From positions 13,826,001 to 13,890,000 of the forward strand of contig OZ231126.1 of NCBI GenBank assembly GCA_965153355.1: a stretch of DNA of 64,000 nt, written 5' to 3'. The notes beneath the pieces are model-generated. The model was given only the letters and a program-made list of their open reading frames with translations. It was not told where the DNA came from and made no database searches. The position numbers were made by a program, and so were the translations under genes. This DNA comes from Flaccisagitta enflata (lineage: Eukaryota > Chaetognatha > Sagittoidea > Aphragmophora). Shown here piece by piece: positions 44,764-56,821 of the stretch. Each line of letters begins with the position of its first letter. Position 1 is the stretch's first letter.

Positions 44764-46031
44764 CACTTTTTTCTTTTTATAAGAGACTTTTTTATAAGAG
44801 ACATGAGCCTGAGATTTGCCAAAATTTTAAGAACAAAATAAGAGAATGCCCAGGCTGAGATTCAAATTTGGAAATTTTTAAAGAAATTATTTCGAGAATC
44901 TTATTAAAGTGAAGGGCAATTTTTCAGATTTTTCTGAAAAATTGGTAGTTTTTAGTCGCTTGCTACGCGACTCTACACTCCGCTTTGTCTGCCGGTCGGT
45001 TGGTCGGTCGGTTGGTCGGTTGGTCCCCATTTTACTTTTTTTATTTGTTATACTTTTTTGACCTCACCGCTCCTGCCCAAATAGTCTAGTGACCTCAAAT
45101 ACGGCCCCTGCCCACCCGCACACGACTTCGGTAGCCGTGTATCCGGCCTTGTTCTAAAAAAAGACTGCTTCTTTAATCAGAAACGTAGCATTGGTTAGGT
45201 TTCATGGAGCTCGCAAGAAAAATACTGTGTCGGAAATGACTACCTTGACTCCTTGCACGCTAAAGCCATGACAAAGGCATGAAAATGTTCTAATACAAGG
45301 AATTTTTGTTATTTATACTTATTATCATCACAAGATATATCTTTTTTTGAAGAAAATTGTTCAATAAATTCCATAGTTGTTGAAGCTTTAAACAAAAGGT
45401 TGTTGTGACCTAACCAGGCTGCGTCGAGTTAAGGCGAGCTACTCATGATATGTCCAGAACATGACGAGTTCAAATCTGTTTTCATTTTATCTCTACGATC
45501 ACGCGCCTTGACGCGATGAGCTAAAGAAATGGCATGTTATTTATATAGAAAATAAATGAAAATATCAGACAACTTGTATTTTTAGGGGCAAAAGTGATGG
45601 TGGTCGGCCAAGAACGTGACAGAGAGGTCAAGAGATATCCTCATCAACAGTAGTTTATTGTAACGCACCTATTACCTAATTCCTATTATGTGATATATCA
45701 TAAGAAAGCTATAATTATTCTCTTGCCGATTATGGTACAATATGTAAGTTTTTAATAAAATTGTCAAATAGAGATACATTACTACTTTAATAGTTTTGTT
45801 TGTCAAATTAGGTACAATAATCAATGTTCTTTAAGAATGAACAGTTTTTTTTTTTAGCTAAGGATACAGAAAATATCATTACATAATGTATTTACACACT
45901 TTTTTGCTTTTTTTTACAGGTCGAAAAAATTAAGAACAGTTTAAGATTCATTGAGCCTCAAAACGGCAAAGAATTTAAGAGAACCCAGGCTGAGTTCAAA
46001 ATATGTTGTCTCTTATAAAATAAAGAAAGTG
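44764..46031. mobile_element. TA-flanked element with CACTTTTTTC ends
   Basis: The left end CACTTTTTTCTTTTTATAAG continues AGAC and mirrors the right end GTCTCTTATAAAATAAAGAA continuing AGTG. TA lies at 44762-44763 and 46032-46033. An HCR copy sits inside. No transposase frame in 1.27 kb. Confidence 0.65.
44955..45153 (+). mobile_element. Hairpin-capped repeat HCR-13 (GTCGC class)
   Basis: After a T-run: GTCGC-TTGCTAC-GCGAC (44955-44971), CTCTACACTCCGC, (GGTC/GGTT)n, CTGCCCACCCGCA, CACGAC and the end AGCCGTGTATCCGGCCTTGTT. Closest to HCR-3 in the middle and 3' end. Confidence 0.8.
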
Positions 46032-46353
46032 TATTTCAAAATTTTTTAAATGATTAAAGTAGAAAAACTGGGCAACTGGCAACGGGCCATAGGGACAAGA
46101 ACTAAGGAGCGAAAAAAATCTAATCCACCTGTAAAAAAAATTGAAGAGTTCGAGAATCCTCTAATACACTATAAAAGGGAACAAACTTCAACAGCGTCCA
46201 ATGAATGTTTGAATTGATTCTCGCAATTTTTTTTTACAATTTTGTACTTTAAACATGACCAGAGCATGTCATGGACAAACTAACTCGTCTTTGATTCTTT
46301 GATTCCTCTGCGATCACAACAGGATTATCTGTCAAAACTTTCTAGGGGATTAT

Positions 46354-46537
46354 TAGTCGCGGACACACGACTCTACACCTTGCCGTGTTGGTTGGCATGT
46401 CAGTATGTCGGTCCGTTGGTACATTACAAATATTTCGGAATTTCGAGCGTTTTTTTGCATTACTACAAATAGTTTAGAATTTCTAGCGGTTCTTTGCATT
46501 ACGGCCTCTGCCCAACCGTCCACAACTGTCTTGCAGT
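46354..46537 (+). mobile_element. Hairpin-capped repeat HCR-14 (GTCGCG class, diverged)
   Basis: GTCGCGGACACACGAC (one stem mismatch), CTCTACACCTTGCCGTG, GTCGGTCCG, CTCTGCCCAACCGTC, CACAAC, and then the 3' end is lost. Middle and ends match HCR-1. Confidence 0.65.
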
Positions 46538-47117
46538 CTTCAAGTTTGACAGAGCTTCAAGCCCGATAGGTTTTATCACTTGTTCATTCTATTCAAATCT
46601 TAAATTACACTCTCATACAAGAAATAACAGCCTTATAAGTTACGCCCACGAGTTTCAACTGGCACTGTCTATGAGCCCAAACCATGATACTTACGCGGGC
46701 GTTTTTCGCCAGGCCCCGGGGCGGACGTCATTCCCACGCCCCGGGTAGCGCCCCCGACTTGGCCGGCCTGTCCATCGATGGGATGAGGATGTGATGGTGG
46801 AATACGATCCTCAGCGAATGGCGGCGCTCTCCACGCCATGTTGCAAATTGGTAGTTAAATTGAACAGCAACTGGGCGTGGCACCAATCAGTGTTTAACTG
46901 GCGGTCTGATTTTTCCAAGGCCGGTTCGATTTTCTTATTTGGTGGTTTGGAGCCCATGGCAGGGATCTGCTGACCCACTTTTTCTGCAGGAGAAGACGCT
47001 GGAGGGTGGAGATGCATCGCAATCTCGGCGCCAGCTCGAATTTAGGACGACAGTGGATTTAGTTTAAAGTCGACGGCCATAGCCGCTTTTTGCGTGCTCC
47101 ACGGCTTCTCTTTCTTC

Positions 47118-47378
47118 TTAGCCTTCATCGCACAGGCCTGCTTCTCCAAGCTGCTTCTCCAGTTCCACGGCTCGCTTATTGCCTTTGACCACCTCATTGT
47201 CCGCAGCCATTGCTGCTGGACGAGCATCGCTTCTTCCTTTTTGGATGTTGCGACGTAATCCTCCGTCTAAGACTTGACGAGCCGTCAACTCGCTGACGCG
47301 GATTGCTGACGCGAAGAAGTCTTTCGGAAGCCTTGATGCTAAATTCTTCACCACACCCAATGGAGCGTTTGAGGTCAA
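47118..47378 (-). pseudogene. Unrecognised ORF fragment C, 86 codons
   Basis: Takes over where fragment B stops, in a third frame. Contains APLGVVKNLASRLPKDFFAS and a Lys/Glu/Leu-rich end resembling a coiled coil. A fourth frame, 46811-47017, follows. Together the fragments suggest one disrupted protein. Confidence 0.35.
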
Positions 47379-47935
47379 TGAAGAGGCTTCTTAGCAATGA
47401 CTCGCGATGTGGTGTCCATGCGCAGGATCAAAGGCTGGATCCGACGGGGAGGCGGGTTTGCACTTGCTGCAGACCTTGGGCAGACTCGGTTTGCTGACGA
47501 GGCGCCATCAGTTTTAACATGCTGAAGCACCGCCAATCTGTCAGCTTCATCGCTGCTTTTGATGGCTATGAAAAGAAAGGAAGACGCCTCTGCCTGCTGA
47601 CCAGAGATTCTGAGGTTTAACAGCTGACGCCTAAGCACCGCCAGTAGAACCTCCCTTGGTTGCTGCTTTATGCTTCTTCCCAGCTCTCTTGGTCTTCTTC
47701 CCCTTTGCTGTGCCCCAGGCGCCTGATTCCAGCTTTCTGGGTTGTTGCCAACGTTGCCACGACGGTCCACTTGAAGTTTCCCTCGCCTTTGGGCTGTACT
47801 GCTGCAGGGGCGCGCCTGGAGGCGCTTGAAGGGGCCTGCTTTGGAATTCGGCCCTTTTTGTTGACTCGGCACATTGCGCTGCTTGTGAGTCTTTCCCGAC
47901 GCATCTCTGGACTGTTGTGAGGGGAGTGATGTCAA
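47375..47935 (-). pseudogene. Unrecognised ORF fragment B, 186 codons
   Basis: Overlaps the end of fragment A by four bases in another frame and has no ATG at its beginning. Arg/Gln/Pro-rich first half; SSFLFIAIKSSDEADRLAVL in the second half looks like folded protein. Probably the continuation of fragment A after a frameshift. Confidence 0.4.
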
Positions 47936-48444
47936 TGAGACCCTGTTAGTTGTTTGATTTGGGGATGAACCAATCCAGGGCGCGATTGACGACTTCCTGA
48001 TGCTGTAGAGTGAATTGCTGCTGATGTAGCTGCGGCTGCGTCGAGCACAAATACCGCTGGTGGAGTTGCGGAAGCGCCGACGGAAGTTTCTGCAGATGAA
48101 TTTGAAGTTGCATCAGGAGGCTTCGGAGCCGCATTCGCCCTCTTCGTCGCCTGGACCATGCGACTAACCTCCTTATCATGCTCCCTCCTTTTGTTGCTTT
48201 GGATTTTATGCTCCAGAGTCTCCGAGTTTAGCTCTGTTTGATTAGCCGATGAGTTTATTATAGTTTGTTTGTTGCAGCACACTGAAAGCTTTTCAAACTC
48301 TTTGAAGAGGAGAGATACTCCGACGTCCGGACTGGTGACACGATACCACCAACGTGCCTGCATCCGTTGATGCTTCTCTTCCGGCGTCGCAGTGTCCACT
48401 TCCGGGTCACTGCCTTTCTCCACCACCTCCCCATTCACCATCAA
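47932..48444 (-). pseudogene. Unrecognised ORF fragment A, 170 codons
   Basis: Opens with Met-Met at the edge of the island. It contains EEKHQRMQARWWYRVTSPDV, a Lys/Arg/Glu stretch that may form a helix, then an Ala/Pro/Thr/Ser-rich tail. No zinc knuckle or enzyme motif is visible. The composition is protein-like rather than repeat-derived. It could be the N-terminal part of a retroelement Gag or a host gene. Confidence 0.4.
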
Positions 48445-48680
48445 TTATTCATTCACAAAAATGATTGATACGATAAGTGACTGAACTATAACTATAAGCA
48501 GCCGCTGCTCACACTTAAAAAGGTCAAGGAACCTTAGTCGCGTGGTATCTAAGGTAATGAAGGTAATTAGGGTACTGATAATAACCTAAAATACCTATAT
48601 TGATATCTATCTAAGAATATCTATCTTTATATACTCCTTTTCTTATTTTGTGGATGCGTTGAACCCTCAAACAACTTTAT

Positions 48681-49117
48681 CAGTCTATGGACAAAACGAG
48701 GAGAGTAGATTTTGCTGATCACCGGTATGATGCTTAGGCGTAGTTTATTTTGAAATGTAGGCTTGTAATTACCTCATAGAAAATGACTGAGGACTGAAAG
48801 AAACTAACGGAAGAACGATTACTACAGGGAGGCTATGTGAAATCTTAAAAAGTATTTTTAATCAAAAGCAAATGTTGGCATTAATTAACACTCTGAGACT
48901 TGGACCTCTATCTTGAAAGAATTATTTGCCCAGCCCCCCGCAGCTTAATGCCCAGCATTTTCTTTTTCAATAAAAAGAAATTTCTTTCATGATTTGCAGC
49001 GCCTGTATGTCGGTCTTGCACAATTTTTAGTTCTCAATAGTCTCGGTAATTGCAGAAGCTATTATGAAATGGCATTTAACTGCGTGATCGTCACTATCTG
49101 AGTTTTGATCATGGTAT
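48681..49117. mobile_element. Degraded copy of the TTAT/CAGTC inverted-repeat element
   Basis: The left arm matches 54717-54930 closely and is preceded by TTAT. The right arm is heavily scrambled compared with A2 (55.0-55.2 kb). Confidence 0.65.
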
Positions 49118-49512
49118 TATTACTAGATCAACCCAGGCTATACTTGAGTTGTTTTAGAGAGCTGAAAATCCTCATTTTGTGGTGTGTTGACAAAAGCAAA
49201 GTTTTAAATGATGAAGTGAGGGTGTCATTCCCCCCTTTTGAATTGCAATGTCCTTGCCACACAGAAGAGAAGAATGGCCATTGGCCCATTCTCTCATTCT
49301 CAGTCTGATTAAAATCTTTCTTGGAAATCATTTCTCTCTAAAATTAGCTTCGCTCATTTAGACAGATAAATCATTAGATAGATTTTGCTCTGCTCACCCC
49401 AGAATGACGAGCCGTCCTCGCTCATTCTGGACTACAGAGGCAGCTAAACATGGTAGAGAGAAGGTAAATGAGGAAGCAACTCGCTGGTAAACCTCTACTG
49501 AATAAATTTTTT

Positions 49513-49740
49513 GGTGCGGACACGCACCTCTATAAGAGGCTTTGTCCATACGTCTGTCGGTTCATCCGTTTGCCCATCCATTGGTCTGTGTTGATCAAGT
49601 TGATCGAGTTGAACGAGTTGCATTTTCAATGCTGCAGTTGTGATTGTCTGTGAGTGGTGTGGGCGAGGGTGTGAATGGGAGGTACACAACCCTGCCCACC
49701 TATCTTCAACGATATTGTGACCCCCCGTTTTCACAGTGCC
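49513..49740 (+). mobile_element. Hairpin-capped repeat HCR-15 (GGTGCG class) in A1
   Basis: GGTGCG-GACA-CGCACC (49513-49528) after a T-run, CTCTATAAGAGGCTTTGTCC, then a diverged middle and CTGCCCACCTATCTTC. The canonical GGCCTTGTT end is absent. Shared with A2, so it predates the duplication. Confidence 0.7.
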
Positions 49741-49930
49741 AGTTTCAAGGGATTGAAAGTGGAGCAAAGAGCTAAATTGATGATTTTACCATGAGTGAAT
49801 AACATAATATATTAATCAATAGATGATACAAAGAATGTAGGAATGAATCAGTCAATGAATTAATCAAGGCCGAAATTCGACCTATAGTTTCGTTCCTGCG
49901 ACTGAGCTTTTTATTGTGCATGGGCAAGAG

Positions 49931-49931
49931 A

Positions 49932-49975
<44 letters not shown>
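49931..49975. repeat. (GA)n microsatellite in A1
   Basis: GA run, shorter than its A2 counterpart at 56007-56054. Confidence 0.95.
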
Positions 49976-49980
<5 letters not shown>

Positions 49981-50019
49981 TCTTGCCCGATTTTGATCGA
50001 TTTCGAGCCATCAAAGAAG

Positions 50020-50105
50020 AAACGACACGGACAGACTGATGGATGGACCGACGGACCCACAGATGGACAAAGCCTCATAGAAAAGCGACGATGCATCTAC
50101 AAATA
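50020..50105 (-). mobile_element. Degenerate minus-strand hairpin-capped repeat in A1
   Basis: GATGGATGGACCGACGGACC, then CAAAGCCTCATAG and GATGCATC: the inverted start of an HCR-like copy with a damaged hairpin. The same piece occurs at about 56100-56185 in A2. Confidence 0.45.
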
Positions 50106-50266
50106 CAAGCATGTCAAGATACTGGCCATATTTGACCATTTTGGGTCCTTGAAGCCTGCAGGTAGGGCCCATAGGGAATCGTAAGCCTTCTCTTTTATTC
50201 CCATATAGCTCTCCTGCCCTAGATGATAGTGTCTGTTCAGAATGGCACTGAGTGGGGGAAGCAGGA

Positions 50267-50740
50267 AAGCGGCCTTGAAAACGACACAATCCTGTAGAAC
50301 ACATTGGGACTTTCATTCATTTGTCCGTTCTCCCATACATCCATAATTTGAGGCATCTTAGAGTGGAAATCTGGGAGGGATGATAAGGGGCTTGTTAGAG
50401 GCCTTAGCAGGCTCATTCAAGGCCTGAGAAGGCTGATTTGAGGCCTGATTTTAGTACTGAAAGAGCTGATTTGAGGCTTGAGAGGGCTGAATTGAGGCCC
50501 AATAGCCCTGAGAAGCCTAAGAAAGCCAATTTGAGGCCTGAGGGACCTGGTTTGATGCCTGAGAGGCACAATTTGAAGCCCTACAGGCCTGTTTGAGGAT
50601 TGTGAGACCTGATTTTAGCCCTGAGAGGCCCAATGGGGGGTGGGCAATTGGACAAACAAATTGATGACAGGACAGACGCTTGAACAAGTCCTTATGTGTT
50701 CAACAGGACTTCATTCCCTTCGGAGCCACTGCCCCAAAAA
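50267..50740. mobile_element. Foldback element FBM-6 in A1
   Basis: The left arm AAGCGGCCTTGAAAACGACA reaches CACATTGGGACTTTCATTC. The core is about 21-bp units of GGCCTGAGAGGGCTGATTTG type, one orientation only. The right arm ATGTGTTCAACAGGACTTCA ends GCCACTGCCCCAAAAA. Diverged relative of FBM-1 to FBM-5. Confidence 0.75.
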
Positions 50741-51370
50741 ATTGCTGAAAATGCCAATATTTTGATCATTTATGATTGTTTTCGTCCTCTAGGGAACCCT
50801 AGATGGTCCCCCTTGGGGGTCCCCAGCCTTAATTTGTGCACCCCACCACCAGATGCACCAGATGATAGTATCTTAACATAAAAATTACAGCTCCATTAAC
50901 CTCTCAGGAGAAACCGTGGCAAAAAGCTCATTATTAATCATCATTTTAGCTATTTTGGGGAGCCACGAGGACCCCTAAAGGGGCCCCTAGGGGCTACGAT
51001 CATCTATTTCTTAAAACTTCATATTCTTTTTCTAAATAGTGTTCAAACCAGACCGATACCAAGGTTTTTCATCAATCCATTGAGTAGAAATAAAAATAAC
51101 AAGTTGAGTCATAAATCAAACAGTTCTACACATTTTCGCGATTTTCGCGCATCTTACCTCTTGCTTAAAACAAGTGGGCCCCTGGTGAAATAGATCATAA
51201 TGAGTATGAAAATCGTAATATCCATCTTCTAATACATTGATTTTGATGAAAAAATGATAACCACATGCTAATTCCAACCTAGGCAATCGACTCAACCTAG
51301 GCAATCGACCTTCTACCCTACATAAAGTGGCTAATTCAGGCCACAACAATAAAAGTTGAAAAATCCATGA

Positions 51371-53776
51371 ATCTCATTTGCATATTGTGGTCAAATCGCG
51401 CGCAACTGAACCATGGCTCCATATGTACCAAAACTGTCATGGATTACTTCCTAAAGGTCTAAACCGTAATAAAAATCCCCAATGATAAAGGTGGAAGCAG
51501 TTTTCATCATTTCACTACAAATAAATGAACACATTGTGAAAAAAAAACTGAACATTTTCAATCATATGGCGACGACCTCATGAAAGCGGGATTTTTAAGC
51601 TAATCCCCTCAATTTTCAAAGGCCAATTTGACTGACTTAAACCTAATAGGAAAGCTTGAGATTAAACATAAGTACATCCATGCTACAACAATGAGGATCA
51701 ATATCAAAATTTCAAAGATGAGATATAGTAAATTTTCAGGATCATGGTGCGAAAAGTGAATGTAGTGATATAGCATATACCTTTTTTTCACTCAAAACAC
51801 TTCAAAATCCTAGCAGGTTAACCATTTTGGTTTTTGGCTCTGGTAACTTCCTCTTAATGTTTACTTTGGAAGAGTCTGCAGTAGATCCACCAAAAAAAAT
51901 CAATTAAGCGCTCAAAACGACTGTATCAGCTCAGTTCACGTATGATTCTCAGTAGTCTCGCCTTTATAGGGGGTTTTCAGTATTTTGGTGGTTTTGTCTA
52001 TGATAATAGGATAGTCAGAAAGGAAATGACACTGGAAAAAAAATTAGATTAAAAAAGTTCAGTGTTTTTGAAAATATAAACGTTTTGTTTTTAAGATGTG
52101 ATATATAATATATCATGTAAAATATAAATTTAATGAATTTTTTTTAGCATTTTTGGTGGTTAGTCATGGTAATGGATAGTGCACAGGAAAAATGACATTA
52201 GGAAAAAAGAATCAGGTCAAAAAACTGATTTTTTCTTAAGTTAGAAGCGATTTTTGCCTTTTTATAATATGATATTTATAAGTAAGAATGGACATGCTTA
52301 ATCAATGAATATTGACTTTAAAATTGAATATTTGAGTTATTTGAGTCCAAACCATCATAATTCAGTAAGACCAAAGATAGATTTGCAAATTTAAAGGAAA
52401 ACAATTACCCTAATGTTTATGTAGAGTCACCTGTTTTAAAGGGTGTAGAATAGAGGGAGAACCATTTCCTTTCCCTAACTTTAAGATGATATCTACGCAT
52501 CAACCAATACTTTTGAAACCTAGTAGGAGGGTCTGTTCATGGTTTAGGATGTGAGTGAACACATTGTGAAAAAAAAACTGAACATTTTTCAATCATATGG
52601 CCGTACGCTGAGACTCTGGAAGCAAGAAGAAAACCTGGGATTTTAAGCAAATCCCTCAGTGTACAAAAATAGTTGACTGACTTAAACCTATGGAAGCTTG
52701 AGAATTAAACATGAAGCTACATCACACATGCTAAAACACGGTGAGGATCAATATCAAAATTTCAAAAAGATCAGGCCTGGTAAATTCCATAAAGTTATGA
52801 ACGAAAAGTGAATGTAGTAATATAAACATACCTTTTTCACTCAAAAGCCTTCCAAAATCCGAAAAGGTTAACCATTTTGAGTTTTTGGCTCTGAGCGCTT
52901 CCTCTGTGTTTACTTTGAAAGAGTCTACCACAGAAAATATAGATCATAATCAAATTTAAGCATCAGCAGATTTGCAACTCCAGATTGTGTTACTGAGTTC
53001 TCCCAGCAGTCTCCGCCTTTATAAAGGGTTTAACATTTTGGGTGTTTATTACTGATATTAGATAATCAAAAGATACTAGGAAAAAAAATTGGGTCAAAAA
53101 GTTCTGTCGTTTTGAAAATATAAACTTTTTTGTCTTTTTAAGATGTGATATATAATGTATCATATGAAATATAAGTTACAATGAGTTTTTTTAGCATTTT
53201 GGGTGGTTGGTCAATGGTAATGGATAGTGCACAGGAAAAAATGACATTAGGAAAAAGAATCAGGTCAAAAAACTGATTTTTCATAAAGTTAGAAGCGATT
53301 TTTGCCTTTTTATAATATGATATCTTTAAGTAAGAATGGACATGCTTGATCAATGAATATTGACTTTAAAATTGAAAATTTGAGTTATTTGAGTCCAAAC
53401 CATCATAATTCAGTAAGACCAAAGATAGATTTGCAAATTTAAAGGAAAACAAACACCCTAATGTTTATGTAGAGTCACCTGTTTTTTCAAGGGTGTGGGA
53501 GTGAGAGGAGAACCATTTCTTCCTAACTGCAAAGATGATATCTAGCATCCAGCATGCTTTTGAAACCTAGTAGGAGGGTCTGTTCATAGATTAGGATGTG
53601 AAAAGACGGGCTTACTAGGCTGTAGTTGAGGTAAATTCTTCACTCACTTTCAGTCTCGTAGGGATTTTTATGACGGGTATGGGTCTTAGGAATGGAAGGA
53701 AATTCATTTGACATCAATACTGAAGGGTCTAGTTGCGCGCGATTTGACCGTAATATGCAAATGAGATTTCAATGAT
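51371..53776. mobile_element. Inverted arms enclosing the first satellite array
   Basis: AATCTCATTTGCATATTGTG, GTCAAATCGCGCGCAACT (51371-51408) recurs inverted at 53736-53776 as AGTTGCGCGCGATTTGAC, CGTAATATGCAAATGAGATT. Weaker mirror similarity continues inward (ATAAAAATCCC, and GCCTAGT at the array edge in the second copy). The satellite array lies between the arms, so the whole resembles a large inverted-repeat element with an expanded tandem core. Confidence 0.6.
51534..53600. repeat. Satellite array 1, two units of about 1.02-1.05 kb
   Basis: Units start GTGAACACATTGTG (about 51533 and 52555). Compared with the units after 57586 they show many small insertions, deletions and local garbling (for example 52595-52690), not spread like ordinary divergence. 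Each has a single copy of the 470-bp segment Q. Confidence 0.88.
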
Positions 53777-54481
53777 TTTTGAGATATATCAGTTAAACTG
53801 ACTAAAGCGATTTCCCTATGATATGAAATAAATGCATAATGCTGAAGTAAAATGTGTGCTACAAAATTTTTTGTCACTGTATACTTGCTGCAGAGGTTGG
53901 AGAAATGTACAGGTGTTTGTGGTGGACAAGGTGGAGGAGGAGGAGGAGGAAAGAGAAATGGTAAATATGCGTTTTTAGCAATTTTGGCCGGTTTCACTCT
54001 TTTCTGGGCAACAATGTGTTCAAAATGTTTCTCCTAGAGGTTGATGGGGAATGTATATTCATGTTAGAATAGTCACCTGGTGCTGAGGTACTCTAATCTA
54101 GTTTACAGGCCCGAGGAGCCCATTCAGAAGGCCCATTCAGGGAACCTAATGAACATAAGATAGTAAGAAATATTGGTAAAATATTGACAATGAAATGCCA
54201 AATCATCTTTTCAAATACTGTCATCTAGTAAAGGAGGACTATATGTGAATAAGAGTAAAGGCTTAGGACCCCTGATGGACCCTTTCAGATGGCTCAAATC
54301 ACCCAAAATGCCTACAAATAGCTAAAATTGGCCCAAAAATGGCCAAAAATGGCCAAAATCTTATCATTTGCTATGTCATTTTTTTCTAACGTTGATGGTC
54401 TGGTTCATTACACCTGCATGCTGGATATGGAATCTTAACTCCATTCATTCATTTGTTCATTCATTTATTCATTCCCTCAAT
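53601..54481. other. Spacer between satellite array 1 and segment A2
   Basis: Contains the right inverted arm (to 53776), a GGAGGAGGAGGAGG stretch near 53932 and repeated GGCCAAAAAT near 54330-54350. No gene seen. Confidence 0.5.
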
Positions 54482-54716
54482 TATTCATTCACAATATATG
54501 AAATGATTTATACGATAAGTGACTGAACTATAAGCAGCCGCTGCTCACACTTAAAAAGGTCAAGGAACCTTAGTCGCGTGGTATCTAAGGTAATGAAGGT
54601 AATAAGGGTACTGATAATAACCTAAAATACCTATATTGATATCTATCTAAGAATATCTATCTTTATATACTCCTTTTCTTATTTTGTGGATGCGTTGAAC
54701 CCTCAAACAACTTTAT

Positions 54717-55193
54717 CAGTCTATGGACAAAACGAGGAGAGTAGATTTTGCTGATCACCGGTATGATGCTTAGGTGTAGTTTATTTTGAAATGTAGGCTT
54801 GTTATTACCTCATAGAAAATTACTGAGGACTGAAAGAAACTAACGGAAGAACGATTACTACAGGGAGGCTATGTGAAATCTTAAAAAGTATTTTTAATCA
54901 AAAGCAAATGTTGGCATTAAGTCGCCTCTGGGACTTGGGACCTCCATCTTGGAAAAGATTGACCCCCCTTTGGCCCCCCCGCAACTTAATGCCAACATTT
55001 TCTTTCAATAAAAAAGAAATTTCTTTCATGATTTTACATGGCCTCCCTGTAGTAATCGTTCTTGCTTTAGTTTTTTTTAGTTCTCAGTAATTCTCTCCGA
55101 GGTAATTACAAGCCTACATTATGAAATAAACTACGCCTAAGCATCATACCGGTGATCAGCAAAATCTACTCTCCTCGTTTTGTCCATAGACTG
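54717..55193. mobile_element. Near-palindromic TTAT-flanked element with CAGTCTATGG ends
   Basis: Arms 54717-54930 and about 54982-55193 are inverted copies over some 210 bp, separated by about 50 bases. TTAT is present at 54713-54716 and 55194-55197. No coding frame; foldback-type MITE. Confidence 0.87.
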
Positions 55194-55599
55194 TTATTGC
55201 TAGATCAACTTGAGCTTCTGCCAGGATTGTTTTAAGAGAGCTGAAAAATCCTCATTTTGTAATTGTGTTGACAAAAGCAAAGTTTAAATGATAAATTAGG
55301 GGTGTCATTCCCACCCCTTTTGAATTGCACCGTATCCTTGCCACACAGAGAGAAGAATGGCGCCATTGGCCATTCTCTCATTTTATCGGTCTGATTAAAA
55401 TCTTTCTTGGAAATCATTTCTCTCCTAAAATTAGCTTCGCTTATTTAGACAGATAAATCATTAGATAGATTTTGCTCTGCTCACCCCAGAATGACGAGCC
55501 GTCCTCGCTCATTCTGGACTACAGAGGCAGCTAAACATGGTAGAGAGAAGGTAAATGAGGAAGCAACTCGCTGGTAAACCTCTACTCAATAAATTTTTA

Positions 55600-55800
55600 G
55601 GTGCGGACACGCACCTCTATAAGAGGCTTTGTCCATACCTCTGTCAGTCCATCCGTTTGTCCATGCATTGGTCTGTGTTGATCAAGTTGACCAAGTTGCA
55701 TTTTCAATGCTGCAGTTGTGATTGTCTGTGTGTGGTGTGGGCGAGGGTGTGAATGGGAGTTACAGATCCCTGCCCACCTATCTTCAACGATATTGTGACC
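55600..55800 (+). mobile_element. Hairpin-capped repeat HCR-16 (GGTGCG class) in A2
   Basis: AGGTGCG-GACA-CGCACCT (55599-55616) after TTTTT, then CTATAAGAGGCTTTGTCC. It corresponds to the copy at 49513; here the AG before the stem is intact while A1 reads TG. Confidence 0.75.
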
Positions 55801-56003
55801 CCCCGTTTTCACAGTGCCAGTTTCAAGTCTGGGATTGAAAGTGGAGCAAAGAGCTAAATTGATGATTTTACCATGAGTGAATAACATAATATATTAATCA
55901 ATAGATGATACAAAGAATGTAGGAATGAATCAGTCAATGAATTAATCAAGGCCGAAATTCGACCTATAGTTTCGTTCCTGCGACTGAGCTTTTTATTGTG
56001 CAT

Positions 56004-56006
<3 letters not shown>

Positions 56007-56054
<48 letters not shown>
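56007..56054. repeat. (GA)n microsatellite in A2
   Basis: Pure GA run, the counterpart of 49931-49975. Confidence 0.96.
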
Positions 56055-56060
<6 letters not shown>

Positions 56061-56345
56061 TCTTGCCCGATTTTGATCGATTTCGAGCCATCAAAGAAGA
56101 AACGACACGGACAGACTGATGGATGGACCGACGGACCCACAGATGGACAAAGCCTCATAGAAAAGCGACGATGCATCTACAAATACAAGCATGTCAAGAT
56201 ACTGGCCATATTTGACCATTTTGGGTCCTTGAAGCCTGCAGGTAGGGCCCATAGGGAATCGTAAGCCTTCTCTTTTATTCCCATATAGCTCTCCTGCCCT
56301 AGATGATAGTGTCTGTTCAGAATGGCACTGAGTGGGGGAAGCAGG

Positions 56346-56821
56346 AAAGCGGCCTTGAAAACGACACAATCCTGTAGAACACATTGGGACTTTCATTCAT
56401 TTGTCCGTTCTCCCATACATCCATAATTTGAGGCATCTTAGAGTGGAAATCTGGGAGGGATGATAAGAGGCTTGTTAGAGGCCTTAGCAGGCTCATTCAA
56501 GGCCTGAGAAGGCTGATTTGAGGCCTGATTTTAGTACTGAAAGAGCTGATTTGAGGCTTGAGAGGGCTGAATTGAGGCCCAATAGCCCTGAGAAGCCTAA
56601 GAAGGCCAATTTGAGGCCTGAGGGACCTGGTTTGATGCCTGAGAGGCACAATTTGAAGCCCTACAGGCCTGCTTGAGGATTGTGAGACCTGATTTTAGCC
56701 CTGAGAGGCCCAATGGGGGGGGGGGCAATTGGACAAACAAATTGATGACAGGACAGACGCTTGAACAAGTCCTTGTGTGTTCAACAGGACTTCATTCCCT
56801 TTGGAGCCACTGCCCAAAAAA
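56346..56821. mobile_element. Foldback element FBM-7 in A2
   Basis: Near-identical counterpart of FBM-6 (50267-50740), ending GCCACTGCCCAAAAA. The longer G-run at about 56714-56723 is a visible difference from A1. Confidence 0.75.

Larger units (their letters stand above)
46690..48444. other. GC-rich island with broken minus-strand ORFs
   Basis: This block is clearly more GC-rich than its flanks and ends abruptly at about 48444, where the duplicated AT-rich segment begins. Its minus strand carries at least three protein-like frames in order, separated by stops and frame changes. It is probably an inactivated transposon or gene fragment. Confidence 0.5.
48445..51533. repeat. 3.1-kb duplicated segment, copy A1
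   Basis: Collinear with 54482-57585 (offset about 6.04-6.08 kb). Shared landmarks include AGTGACTGAACTATA, the CAGTCTATGG element, an HCR copy, a GA microsatellite, a foldback element and GCATATTGTGGTCAAATCGC near the end. A1 is damaged by scattered small indels and substitutions at about 48.9-49.3 kb where A2 is clean. Confidence 0.9.
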
